DNA from: Bordetella parapertussis
Lineage (GTDB): Bacteria; Pseudomonadota; Gammaproteobacteria; Burkholderiales; Burkholderiaceae_B
Length of the DNA stretch: 16,237 nucleotides
Assembly (NCBI GenBank): GCA_945872285.1
Contig: CAMBZR010000066.1
Coordinates: forward strand, 1-16,237
Direction of reading: 5' to 3'
Both the position numbers and the translations under genes were made by a program. Below the pieces are notes generated by a model. The model was not told the origin of the DNA and ran no database searches. It saw nothing but the letters and a program-made list of their open reading frames with translations. Numbering within the stretch: position 1 is the stretch's first letter; the number at the start of each line of letters is the position of its first letter. This document shows, one piece after another, positions 7,226 to 14,662 of this stretch.

Positions 7226-9178
7226 TTGACTTCTGCTGCCGCAGCGTTTTCAGTCAGGGTGCTGTCCCTCATCCCTCCGATGACACAGCTCAACACGCCG
7301 TACCCTTCGACGGCGTATCTGACGGGGTTTTTGCGTTCACGTGATTTTTTTGCGGTGCAAGAGGATTTGGCACTGGCGCTTGTGCTAAGGCTACTTTCGC
7401 GTCAGGGCTTGGCTGAAGTCGCCGAGGTGATTGCGCGCTTGCCTGCGGCTGAACACACCCAAACCATTGAAGCGTTTAGTGCGCAGCGAGCGCAATATGT
7501 TGCAACGGTTGAGCCCGTCATTGCGTTTTTGCAGGGACGTGATTCAACCTTGGCACATCGTATTGCCAGTCGGCAGTATTTGCCTGAAGGCCCGCGCTTT
7601 ACAAGCCTCGATGTCTTTGTGCATGACGAAGGTGGTGATCCGCTGGCGTGGGCCTTTGGTGCGCTTGGCCTGAATGACAAAGCCAAGCACTTGGCCACGC
7701 TTTATTTGAACGATCTGGCCGACGTGCTTCGCGATGCGATTGATCCGCGTTTTGAGTTTGTGCGTTATGCCGAGTCGTTAGCAGCGAGTCAGGCCAGCTT
7801 TGAACCCTTGGCTAAAGCCTTGGCTGCGCCAGATAATATGATTGACGCCACGCTCGCGCGGCTGACCCTAGAGGCTCTTGGCGTACACCAGCCAACCGTG
7901 GTTCTAATTTCTGTGCCGTTTCCGGGCTCTGTCTATGCGGCTTTTCGGATCGCGCAAACGGTCAAGGCCTACAACCCTAAAATCGTCACCTTGTTAGGCG
8001 GTGGCTTTGTCAACACCGAATTGCGCGAACTGACCGAGCCGCGAGTGTTTGATTATTTTGATTACGTGACGCTAGATTCGGGTGAGCGCCCCTTGCTTTC
8101 GTTACTCGCTTATCTGCAAGGGCAGCGTTCACGGCAACGACTGGTACGAACCTACTTACGCGATGCAGCGTCGCAACAGGTGCAATATATCAATTTGGTT
8201 GAGCCCGACGTGCCATTCGAAGAGGTCGGTACGCCCACTTGGGATGGCTTGCCTCTAGACCGATATCTGTCGTTACTGGACATGCTTAATCCGATGCATC
8301 GGCTCTGGAGCGATGGTCGCTGGAACAAGCTCACCGTGGCCCACGGCTGTTACTGGAAGAAATGCAGTTTCTGTGACGTAAGTTTGGATTACATCGGTCG
8401 TTACGAAAGCGCTTCTGCAACAGTTTTAGTGGACCGTATTGAATCAATTATTCAAGAGACTCGTCAAACGGGCTTTCATTTTGTGGATGAAGCCGCTCCA
8501 CCCAAATCGCTCAAAGCGCTTGCAACTGAACTGATCAAACGCGACACGGCGATATCGTGGTGGGGCAATATTCGGTTTGAAAAGACCTTTACGCCTGAGT
8601 TATGCGAGTTGCTCGCGCAAAGTGGTTGCATTGCGGTGTCTGGCGGTCTTGAGGTCGCCTCTGATCGGTTATTAACCCTCATGAAAAAGGGTGTGTCGGT
8701 TGATCAAGTGGCACGGGTGACGCGTGCGTTTACCGATGCCGGTATTTTGGTGCATGCCTATTTAATGTATGGCTTTCCGACTCAAACTGTGCAAGACACG
8801 GTCGACGCACTTGAGTTCGTTAGGCAGTTGTTTGCCAATGGTTGCATTCAAAGTGGGTTCTTTCATCGCTTTACGTGCACGGTCCATTCACCTGTCGGAC
8901 TCAATCCGCAAGAGTATGGCGTGACGCTCAAACCCCTGCCACCGGTGAGTTTTGCAAAAAACGATGTGTTGTTTGTAGACCCGACCGGAGTCGATCACGC
9001 TGCGCTGGGCGTGGGACTCAGAAAAGCCATTTACAACTTTATGCACGGCCTTGGTTTAGAAGAAGACGTGCGTAGCTGGTTTGACTTTAAAGTACCCCGC
9101 ACGACTGTGGCGCGTCAACGCATCGAGCGAGCTTTAGGGAATCGAGACCGTCTGACGCGTGCGACAACAGAGCGCTAG
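7226..9178 (+). CDS. B12-binding-type radical SAM protein with CX4CX2C cluster motif
   Basis: This protein of up to 650 residues has the layout of cobalamin-dependent radical SAM enzymes. The N-terminal LIPPMTQLNTPYPSTAYLTGFL is the opening strand and loop seen in that class. A Rossmann-like stretch follows (VVLISVPFPGSVYAAF to LLGGGFVNTEL, about residues 224-265), but the DxHxxG cobalamin-ligand motif is absent. The radical SAM core starts about residue 366. Its cysteines are C375, C380 and C383 in HGCYWKKCSFCD, giving CX4CX2C rather than CX3CX2C. FHFVDEAAPP, GGLEVASDRLL and AYLMYGFPTQT follow in the usual order. The start is uncertain: TTG 7226 keeps the whole first strand, GTG 7259 and ATG 7280 are alternatives, and none has a good ribosome site. 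Its stop overlaps the convergent J-domain-like gene by 4 bp. The substrate is unknown; location opposite the reductase-kinase/enolase pair suggests but does not prove a shared pathway. Confidence 0.88.
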   Translation: MTSAAAAFSVRVLSLIPPMTQLNTPYPSTAYLTGFLRSRDFFAVQEDLALALVLRLLSRQGLAEVAEVIARLPAAEHTQTIEAFSAQRAQYVATVEPVIAFLQGRDSTLAHRIASRQYLPEGPRFTSLDVFVHDEGGDPLAWAFGALGLNDKAKHLATLYLNDLADVLRDAIDPRFEFVRYAESLAASQASFEPLAKALAAPDNMIDATLARLTLEALGVHQPTVVLISVPFPGSVYAAFRIAQTVKAYNPKIVTLLGGGFVNTELRELTEPRVFDYFDYVTLDSGERPLLSLLAYLQGQRSRQRLVRTYLRDAASQQVQYINLVEPDVPFEEVGTPTWDGLPLDRYLSLLDMLNPMHRLWSDGRWNKLTVAHGCYWKKCSFCDVSLDYIGRYESASATVLVDRIESIIQETRQTGFHFVDEAAPPKSLKALATELIKRDTAISWWGNIRFEKTFTPELCELLAQSGCIAVSGGLEVASDRLLTLMKKGVSVDQVARVTRAFTDAGILVHAYLMYGFPTQTVQDTVDALEFVRQLFANGCIQSGFFHRFTCTVHSPVGLNPQEYGVTLKPLPPVSFAKNDVLFVDPTGVDHAALGVGLRKAIYNFMHGLGLEEDVRSWFDFKVPRTTVARQRIERALGNRDRLTRATTER

Positions 9179-10086
9179 TCAGCATCCTGTTCTTTCAGCC
9201 AGCGCTTGAGCCCGGGATCGTCCCGTACGGTGAGCAGGTCGCTTTTGATCGCAGTGATTTCAGAATGCAGACGACGCTGCAGGGTGGCTAAGTGGCGGCT
9301 TAAAGAGGCCTCGCTGACAGTGGCTGCCGGTGACATGCCAAATTCACCGATGGCATCAAGTTCAACATCGCGCAACTCGCGTTGAATGCCCTGTGTGCGC
9401 TGGGTAATCAAGCCGGTGAGTGCTGCGATTTTGTCATGAGCAAGATTACTGGCAATTTGGGTTTCGGTCAGATTTGACTCAAGCTGCAGATGTAACAGGG
9501 TCAGCAGATCACCGCGGCTGTAGGCGGTGTTTGCATCGCTCATTAATTGAGTTTTGCGGGCGCGTTCAAGTGGATCACTCTCGCGATCGGGGTGCACGGC
9601 ACTGGCAAGTTGCCGATAGATGCTACGTAGGGCACCTTGTGCATCATTGAGCAGCTGTTCGGCTTGCAACTGACTGGGAGTCTTGGTTCGTTGATTTTTG
9701 CGCTTTTCTTTTTGGCGCTCGCGCTGTTCAGCTTGCTTACGCAGCTGTTCAAACTTTGCATGCAGCACGTCGTCAACGGTTTCGAAGGGTTCGTCTTCTT
9801 CGAGAGCGCGACCCATGGTTTGTTCAAAGTAGGCTTGCGCCCCACGCGCTTGGGCGAGTTCAATGTCGGCCAAGGCTTGGTCGCTGTGCGCGTCGTGCAG
9901 CACCCGCATGTCGTGATCACCTTGTAGGGCAAAGTCTATGGCGATTCTGCAAATCTGCCGACGCATCAGCTTCTGATGACGGGTGGGCAGGCCGCCTTTT
10001 TCCAGGCGCTGTTCCAACCAGATGGCCATACTCTTGCGCAGCGTTTCTTGGCGCCGGTGTAATGGTTTAAGGGTGGTTTGATGCAC
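9175..10086 (-). CDS. DnaJ-like (HPD motif) protein, conventional part of the frame
   Basis: This 303-residue, highly charged, mostly helical protein was read from the only conventional start (GTG at 10086). Residues about 140-200 resemble a J-domain: LRSIYRQLASAVHPDRE carries the HPD tripeptide (165-167) that stimulates Hsp70 ATPase, followed by a helix with MSDANTAYSRGDL. Before it is a very charged stretch (about 111-135, many Lys, Arg, Glu and Gln), likely coiled coil. It lacks the Gly/Phe region and zinc fingers of true DnaJ, so a specialised co-chaperone is likely; the partner is unknown. The same frame continues with protein-like sequence to 10266, so the true N-terminus is probably further upstream (see the separate entry). 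The stop lies in a CTAG shared with the convergent radical SAM gene. Confidence 0.78.
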   Translation of the reverse strand: MHQTTLKPLHRRQETLRKSMAIWLEQRLEKGGLPTRHQKLMRRQICRIAIDFALQGDHDMRVLHDAHSDQALADIELAQARGAQAYFEQTMGRALEEDEPFETVDDVLHAKFEQLRKQAEQRERQKEKRKNQRTKTPSQLQAEQLLNDAQGALRSIYRQLASAVHPDRESDPLERARKTQLMSDANTAYSRGDLLTLLHLQLESNLTETQIASNLAHDKIAALTGLITQRTQGIQRELRDVELDAIGEFGMSPAATVSEASLSRHLATLQRRLHSEITAIKSDLLTVRDDPGLKRWLKEQDAD

Positions 10087-10266
10087 GGCGCGATGCTGCT
10101 CAACCAGTTCACGTAACCCTTTAATCTTGAGGGTCAGCCGTTCGGCATGCTTAACAAGCTCACTAAAATTTTCTTGTTCGGGCGACAGTTCTTGCGCAAA
10201 CTGCGTGAGTGCGGGTGCGTTTTCGATAAAGTGCGACAGTTTGATGGCGTCCTGAAGGAGGTGGTT
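10087..10266 (-). other. in-frame upstream extension of the J-domain-like gene, no standard start
   Basis: Continuing the J-domain-like frame upstream of its GTG gives 60 codons of well-behaved sequence, including SHFIENAPALTQFAQELSPE and ERLTLKIKGLRELVEQHRA, before a TGA at 10267-10269. There is no ATG, GTG or TTG within it. ATC (10243-10245) or CTG (10237-10239) stand 4 and 10 bases after an AGGA and would be non-standard starts. The sequence has the same helical, charged character as the main protein, so it is probably translated, or was until a start codon was lost. With this stretch included, the gap to the Bug gene is about 150 bp. Confidence 0.55.
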
Positions 10267-10387
10267 TCAAGCGTAACTATGCAGTTTAACGCGTTGGCGC
10301 CCCAGCTGTCAGGTCATCGCAGATTTTTCTTGTGGGCGCTTGTTCGCGAGCGAGCTGCCACCGGATTTAGCCTGCGGCAGCCCCAAC

Positions 10388-10417
10388 GTGGCTCTTTTAG
10401 GTGAGTGGCTCTTTTAG
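10388..10417. repeat. 17-bp-period direct repeat after the Bug gene
   Basis: GTGGCTCTTTTAG occurs at 10388-10400 and again at 10405-10417, a 17-bp period with 1.8 copies. The second copy ends 3 bp before the Bug stop codon (10420-10422, minus strand). The rest of 10267-10419 holds only a weak hairpin (GCTGCC 10354-10359 with GGCAGC 10376-10381) without a T run, so I do not call a terminator. Confidence 0.7.
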
Positions 10418-10419
10418 AA

Positions 10420-11415
10420 TTACTTCTTTTGGTCCATAAATACAATCAGCTCGCGAAAAATTCTGGTGTATTCATCCATCTCTTCGTCCATCTGTTTTGG
10501 GCCTTTCACATCAAGGATCAGACCATGCTTTTGCGCGAATTGTGCAAACTCTGGGCTGTTTCCAATGGCAAGTGATGTGGCAACTAGTTTGTCTTTGATC
10601 TCGCTTGGCATCCCTTTGGGTGCGACGATGCCATACGAGGCGGGTAGGGTGACGTTGTATCCAGCTTGCACAACTGAAGTCGCTTGTGGAAACGCAAAAT
10701 ATTTGTCTTTCGTAAAGCTAGCAATCACCCGAATTTTACCGGCTTGCACATGCGGCAACATGGTCGGGGCATATCCAGTACTCGCTTCTACTCGACCGCC
10801 AAGCAGCGCAACAAGCGCCTCGCCGCCACCGCCGGTGAAAGGAATGGTGGCAATTTTCACTTGGGCGATCTTGTTTAATTCTTGAATCGCTAAATCTGGG
10901 GTCGTTCGATAGCCGGACACCGCTGCACGGATTTTCCCGGGATTTTTGCGCACAGCATCCATAAAGTCTTCAAAGGTATGCCAAGGTGAATCAGTACGCA
11001 CCGCAATAATGGTGGGTAGATCAACGAGCTTGATGATTGACTGATAGTCTTCTGGGCCTTTCCAGACGATTGCTTTGTTTACAAGCGGTTGGTAGGCCAA
11101 AACACTGTTTGAAGTGAGGCCTAGTGTGTAGCCATCAGGTTTGGCCCGAATGACCGCTGCTGTGCCGATGGTGGCTGAGCCCCCAGGTTTGTTTTCGACG
11201 TTAACGCTGACCTTGAGCGCTTGTTCGAGTTGACTCGCAAATTGGCGCGAAATCGGGTCGGTAGAGCCGCCGGGGCCATAGGGCACGATAAAAGTGATAT
11301 CGCGGTTCGGGTAGGGCTGCGCCTGCGCTGAGGGTCCGAACAAAGTGGTGCCAAGCGTTGCTATAAAAAATATTACGATACAAAAAATAGAGCGCCTTTT
11401 AGTTTTTATAAACAT
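10420..11415 (-). CDS. Bug/TctC-family periplasmic substrate-binding protein
   Basis: This 331-residue protein of the tripartite tricarboxylate transporter receptor (Bug) family captures a small carboxylate or related solute in the periplasm. A signal peptide is plain: basic KTKRR, a hydrophobic stretch (residues 9-26) and a likely cleavage after AQA (residue 32). The mature protein begins QPYPNRDITFIVPYGPGGSTD and carries the family's second loop ENKPGGSATIGTAAVIRAKPDGYTLG and the later PFTGGGGEALVALLGGRVEAS. Length is normal. The ATG at 11415 follows an AAAGAGA ribosome site. No TctA or TctB membrane subunit is in the window, common for Bug orphans in Burkholderiales. It is divergent from the MmgE/PrpD gene, suggesting that the two handle the same acid or share control; this is inference. 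Confidence 0.93.
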   Translation of the reverse strand: MFIKTKRRSIFCIVIFFIATLGTTLFGPSAQAQPYPNRDITFIVPYGPGGSTDPISRQFASQLEQALKVSVNVENKPGGSATIGTAAVIRAKPDGYTLGLTSNSVLAYQPLVNKAIVWKGPEDYQSIIKLVDLPTIIAVRTDSPWHTFEDFMDAVRKNPGKIRAAVSGYRTTPDLAIQELNKIAQVKIATIPFTGGGGEALVALLGGRVEASTGYAPTMLPHVQAGKIRVIASFTKDKYFAFPQATSVVQAGYNVTLPASYGIVAPKGMPSEIKDKLVATSLAIGNSPEFAQFAQKHGLILDVKGPKQMDEEMDEYTRIFRELIVFMDQKK

Positions 11416-11463
11416 GTCTCTTTATTCCCGTCAGTTATCAGACCAGCATGGGAGTAGTATGCC

Positions 11464-11506
11464 TAAAAAAAACCAAGCTAGCTAGCAGCCACTCGCCAAG
11501 GTGGCT
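11464..11506. promoter_or_regulatory. palindrome cluster between the divergent Bug and MmgE/PrpD genes
   Basis: Three elements lie close together: a run of eight A (11465-11472), the self-complementary GCTAGCTAGC (11477-11486) and the inverted repeat AGCCAC (11487-11492) / GTGGCT (11501-11506) with 8-bp spacer. They sit 50-90 bp upstream of the Bug ATG. They may be operator sites for a regulator of both genes. Read leftward, the hairpins precede a run of T, so a transcriptional stop or attenuator ahead of the Bug gene is a second possibility. Confidence 0.4.
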
Positions 11507-11610
11507 AACACCCCCTCAATACGCTAAACTTAAGACCAAATTCATTCTAAAAATTCCATCTTCGTGAATGTTGTGAGACGACATGACAGATGTGAGACAA
11601 AATTCTTCAA

Positions 11611-11614
11611 AAGG
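11611..11614 (+). promoter_or_regulatory. Shine-Dalgarno supporting the MmgE/PrpD start at 11622
   Basis: AAGG within AAAAGGT lies 7 bases before ATG 11622. The earlier in-frame ATG at 11583 has only a weak GAG at 5 bases. Confidence 0.5.
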
Positions 11615-11621
11615 TAGCGCC

Positions 11622-13010
11622 ATGGCTCAAACTGCCAGTGAAAAAATTGCTTCGTTCGTTCTGAATTTTGACCCGGGCACCATTACGGCAGCCAGTCGAC
11701 ACGTTGCAGCCCGGGCTTTGTACGACACCATCGTTTGTGCCTTGGCAGGCGTGCAAGAGCCCGCCTCGCAACTCAGTCTTCAATATGCGCAGGGCCAAAC
11801 CGGCCCGCATATGGCCACAGTTTGGGCAACAGGCCAGAAGGTGTCGCTAGAAATGGCTGCTCTGGTAAATGGCACGATGGGTCATGCTTTGGATTTTGAC
11901 GACGTATCCTCACCGTTGCGCGGTCATCCAACCGTGGCGATTTTGCCCGCTGTGATTGCGTTAGGTGAATCTCTGCAAGCGCTGGGGCGCGACATCATCA
12001 ATGCGTACATTGTCGGTTTTGAGGTGACCTTACGCTTGGCGCGTGCGATTGTGGATGAACAGTACGCCAAGGGCTGGCATTCAACAGCTTCGATTGCGAC
12101 GTTCGGTGCAACGGTTGCGTGTGCACATTTGTTAAAACTGAATCATGCTCAGATTGTGAATGCCTTGGGGATTACGGTCTCGCAGGTTGCGGGGACTCGT
12201 CAAAACTTTGGCACGATGTCTAAGCCCTTTCAGGCAGGGCAAGCCAATGCGGTGGCGCTGCGTGCTGTCATACTCGCTAAGCTTGGGTTTGATGCCTCAG
12301 CCAAGGCGCTTGATGGAGATCTGGGCTACACCACGCTGTATGCCGATAAGATGGATCTGCATGGCGAACTGGATCAACTCGGTCGCTTGCCCCTTGAAAT
12401 CGAGCGCAGCGGCATCGAAGTTAAAAAATATCCTTTGTGCTATGCCACACATCGCACGATTGATGGTCTGCTTGATATGCTCAAAGATACGCCGTTTAAG
12501 TTCGAGCAGCTTGATCACGTTGACATTCAAACAAACTATCGTGCCACGGTACCCTTGATTCATAGCCGGCCACAAACTGGTTTAGAGGGAAAATTCAGTA
12601 TGCAGTACGCCGTCGCAGCGGCCTTGCACGATGGTGAGGTGGTACTCAAAACTTTTGAAGATGCGGCGGTTCAGCGCTCGGCTATCCAAGCTTTTTTACC
12701 CAAGGTCAGCGTTACAGAAGGTGCGCCTCCCCTGTACCCCCGCTGGGCAGAATTAACGGTCTATTTAAAAGACGGTACGGTGCTCAAGCGTCGTGTTGAA
12801 AAACTGCGCGGTAGTAAAGAGCATCCACTCACCGACGCTGAGCTGATTGTCAAAGGTGCCGACTGCTGCAGCTTTGGTCACTTCAATACTTCGGCTGCTG
12901 AATTGGCTCAAACCTGCTTTACGCTTGATCAGCAACCACTGACTGTGTTGCTTAAGTCACTCACGACGGCCGTACAGGCCTCGAAGGTGAGTTCAAAAAT
13001 AGCTGCTTGA
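11622..13010 (+). CDS. MmgE/PrpD family protein
   Basis: This 462-residue protein belongs to the family of 2-methylcitrate dehydratase (PrpD) and cis-aconitate decarboxylase. Seen are the N-terminal helical domain ending in ALYDTIVCALAGVQEPAS, GHALDFDD (residues 87-94) with RGHPTVAILPA after it, GWHSTAS, KPFQAGQANAVALRA (201 onward), and the C-terminal domain KKYPLCYATHRTIDG (268 onward). These hold the His, Asp and Lys positions conserved in the family. The start at 11622 was chosen for its ribosome site and because family members begin a few residues before the first helix; ATG 11583 would add 13 residues. No prpB or prpC neighbour is present, so methylcitrate-cycle function is not supported. 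Divergence from a Bug binding protein and the HAAT transporter downstream point to catabolism of an imported carboxylic acid. Confidence 0.9.
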   Translation: MAQTASEKIASFVLNFDPGTITAASRHVAARALYDTIVCALAGVQEPASQLSLQYAQGQTGPHMATVWATGQKVSLEMAALVNGTMGHALDFDDVSSPLRGHPTVAILPAVIALGESLQALGRDIINAYIVGFEVTLRLARAIVDEQYAKGWHSTASIATFGATVACAHLLKLNHAQIVNALGITVSQVAGTRQNFGTMSKPFQAGQANAVALRAVILAKLGFDASAKALDGDLGYTTLYADKMDLHGELDQLGRLPLEIERSGIEVKKYPLCYATHRTIDGLLDMLKDTPFKFEQLDHVDIQTNYRATVPLIHSRPQTGLEGKFSMQYAVAAALHDGEVVLKTFEDAAVQRSAIQAFLPKVSVTEGAPPLYPRWAELTVYLKDGTVLKRRVEKLRGSKEHPLTDAELIVKGADCCSFGHFNTSAAELAQTCFTLDQQPLTVLLKSLTTAVQASKVSSKIAA

Positions 13011-13057
13011 ACCCTCAGGGAAAACGATTAAGAGAAAACCCGTAAGCGTTATTCCAT

Positions 13058-13086
13058 TTGACCAATAGCCGATTCCAACGTACTTT
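13058..13086 (+). promoter_or_regulatory. possible sigma-70 promoter before livG
   Basis: TTGACC (13058-13063) is followed after exactly 17 bp by TACTTT (13081-13086). The -35 box matches consensus at five of six bases, the -10 at three. It lies in the 133-bp gap between the MmgE/PrpD stop and the livG start, so livGFHM may have its own promoter besides read-through. Confidence 0.35.
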
Positions 13087-13132
13087 CTCACTTGCGAAAT
13101 AAATAACAAACAAGCATTTTTGCTTCAATCGT

Positions 13133-13136
13133 GGAG
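13133..13136 (+). promoter_or_regulatory. Shine-Dalgarno fixing the TTG start of livG
   Basis: GGAG lies 7 bases before TTG 13144. The TTG at 13120, eight codons upstream, has no such site and would place GGAG inside the gene. Confidence 0.7.
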
Positions 13137-13143
13137 AACCGAT

Positions 13144-13926
13144 TTGTCGAACCAGTCAGCGTCAGCACTGCTGAATGTTAAAGATATTACAGTCCGTTTT
13201 GGTGGCATCGTCGCGTTAGATTCTGTCAGCTTTGACGTACCTCGTAACAAAGTCTGTGGTTTGATCGGCCCGAATGGCGCGGGTAAAACAACGCTCTTTA
13301 ACTGTTTGAGCCGGCTCTATCAATATCAGGCTGGCGACCTTTTGTTTGATGGTCAATCCATCACGCAAACGCCCGTGCATGCGATGTCAAAAATCGGCAT
13401 TGGCCGCACCTTTCAAAACTTGGCGATGTTTCGTACGATGACGGTCCGGCAAAATGTGATGGTCGGGGCTCATGCGCGCTCTGAGGGCGGCTTTATCGGC
13501 ACGATGCTAAAAACGCCAGCGGTTCGCGCTGAAGAAAAGCAGTTAGTCGAAGACGCGGATGCATTGTTGTCTTATTTGAAGCTGGCTGAATTCGCTGATC
13601 GGGCGGTAGGTGATTTGTCCTTTGGCACTCAAAAACGTGTTGAGTTCGCGCGCGCGCTGGCCTCAAAGCCAAAGATGCTTTTGCTCGATGAGCCCGCTGC
13701 GGGCTTGAATCACACCGAGCTGGGCGACTTAGCAAATTTTATTCGCACGGTTCGCGACGATATGGGCATCACTGTTTTGCTAGTTGAACATCACATGAGT
13801 TTGGTGATGGAGGTCTCGGACTGGATCGTCGTGTTGAACTTTGGTAAAAAAATTGCCGAAGGCACGCCTGAAGAGATCCAGCGCAATCCCGAGGTCATCC
13901 GTGCGTATTTGGGAGATGGTAACTAA
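13144..13926 (+). CDS. livG: LivG-type ABC transporter ATPase
   Basis: This 260-residue ATP-binding subunit belongs to a HAAT importer and normally works as a heterodimer with LivF under the LivH/LivM channel. Walker A GPNGAGKTT (residues 42-50), the Q-loop region GIGRTFQNLAMF, the LivG-style signature LSFGTQKRVE (158-167), Walker B LLLDEPAAGLN (179-189) and the switch His in LLVEHHMSL (about 216) are intact. The insert between Q-loop and signature (about 105-135, ARSEGGFIGTMLKTPAVRAEE) is the usual LivG-specific one. The start is TTG at 13144, supported by its GGAG. The stop TAA overlaps the next ATG by one base (TAATG), so translation of livF is probably coupled. Confidence 0.93.
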   Translation: MSNQSASALLNVKDITVRFGGIVALDSVSFDVPRNKVCGLIGPNGAGKTTLFNCLSRLYQYQAGDLLFDGQSITQTPVHAMSKIGIGRTFQNLAMFRTMTVRQNVMVGAHARSEGGFIGTMLKTPAVRAEEKQLVEDADALLSYLKLAEFADRAVGDLSFGTQKRVEFARALASKPKMLLLDEPAAGLNHTELGDLANFIRTVRDDMGITVLLVEHHMSLVMEVSDWIVVLNFGKKIAEGTPEEIQRNPEVIRAYLGDGN

Positions 13927-14636
13927 TGAAGCTGCTTGATGTTGCCAACTTGAATGCGTGGTATGGACCTAACCAAGTGCTCTTTGATTTAAATTTTGAG
14001 TTAAAGGTGGGTGGTATCACGACTATTCTGGGTGCGAATGGCGCCGGAAAAACGACGACTCTGCGCGCTGTGTGTCAGGCCGTTCAAACGACTGGTTCGA
14101 TCACTTTTATAGACAAGCGCATCGACGGCAAAGCGACCGAAGATATCGTAAGGGTCGGGATCGCGCATGTTCCTGACGGGCGCGGTACCTTCATGGCCCT
14201 GACCGTCGAAGAAAACCTGAAGCTTGGCGCCTACACGCGTAAAGATCGCCATGAGGTTCAAGTTGATCTCGAGCGCATGTACAGCATATTTCCGCGCTTA
14301 AAAGAACGCTTTCGTCAGCAGGCGGGCACCTTGTCGGGTGGCGAACAACAAATGCTTGCCATCAGCCGTGCGCTCATGCTGCGCCCCCGATTACTGCTCT
14401 TAGATGAGCCTTCTTTTGGTTTGGCACCTTTGATCGTGAAAGAGATTTTCGAGATCATGCGTCAAATCAATCAAGAAGATCAGGTCAGTATGCTGCTCGT
14501 CGAACAGAACGCGTCCTTGGCATTGAACTTGGCAGATCATGCTTATTTGCTCGAGACAGGCAAGGTTGTTTTGTCGGGTCCTGCGGCTGATATCAAAGCT
14601 GACGAGTCGATTCGACGCGTGTACTTGGGTTATTAA
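13926..14636 (+). CDS. livF: LivF-type ABC transporter ATPase
   Basis: This 236-residue second ATPase of the HAAT importer is of normal length. Walker A GANGAGKTT (residues 36-44), HVPDGRGTFMALTVEENL, signature LSGGEQQ (136-142), Walker B LLLLDEPSFGLAP (156-168) and LLVEQN are intact; the Gln after Glu in the switch is the LivF form. The ATG shares a base with the livG stop. It is the second livF in the window: the fragment at 1-549 belongs to a different transporter copy. No binding protein is present between this gene and the window end, so the solute cannot be guessed from the ATPase. Confidence 0.94.
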   Translation: MKLLDVANLNAWYGPNQVLFDLNFELKVGGITTILGANGAGKTTTLRAVCQAVQTTGSITFIDKRIDGKATEDIVRVGIAHVPDGRGTFMALTVEENLKLGAYTRKDRHEVQVDLERMYSIFPRLKERFRQQAGTLSGGEQQMLAISRALMLRPRLLLLDEPSFGLAPLIVKEIFEIMRQINQEDQVSMLLVEQNASLALNLADHAYLLETGKVVLSGPAADIKADESIRRVYLGY

Positions 14637-14662
14637 ACTAGCGATCAGGTTGTGGAGTTTTA

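Noticed and set aside
10267..10269. TGA upstream of the J-domain-like extension read as selenocysteine or a frameshift
   Set aside because: The sequence further upstream in that frame soon meets another TGA at 10309-10311 and does not look coding.
10354..10381. Terminator after the Bug gene
   Set aside because: The GCTGCC/GGCAGC stem has no T run on either strand and a long loop.
10147..10404. Rightward open frame between the J-domain-like and Bug genes
   Set aside because: Its low-complexity product looks like the complement of the minus-strand extension, which reads much more like protein.
10466..10885. Open frames antisense to the Bug gene
   Set aside because: They mirror a full-length, unambiguous Bug coding sequence.
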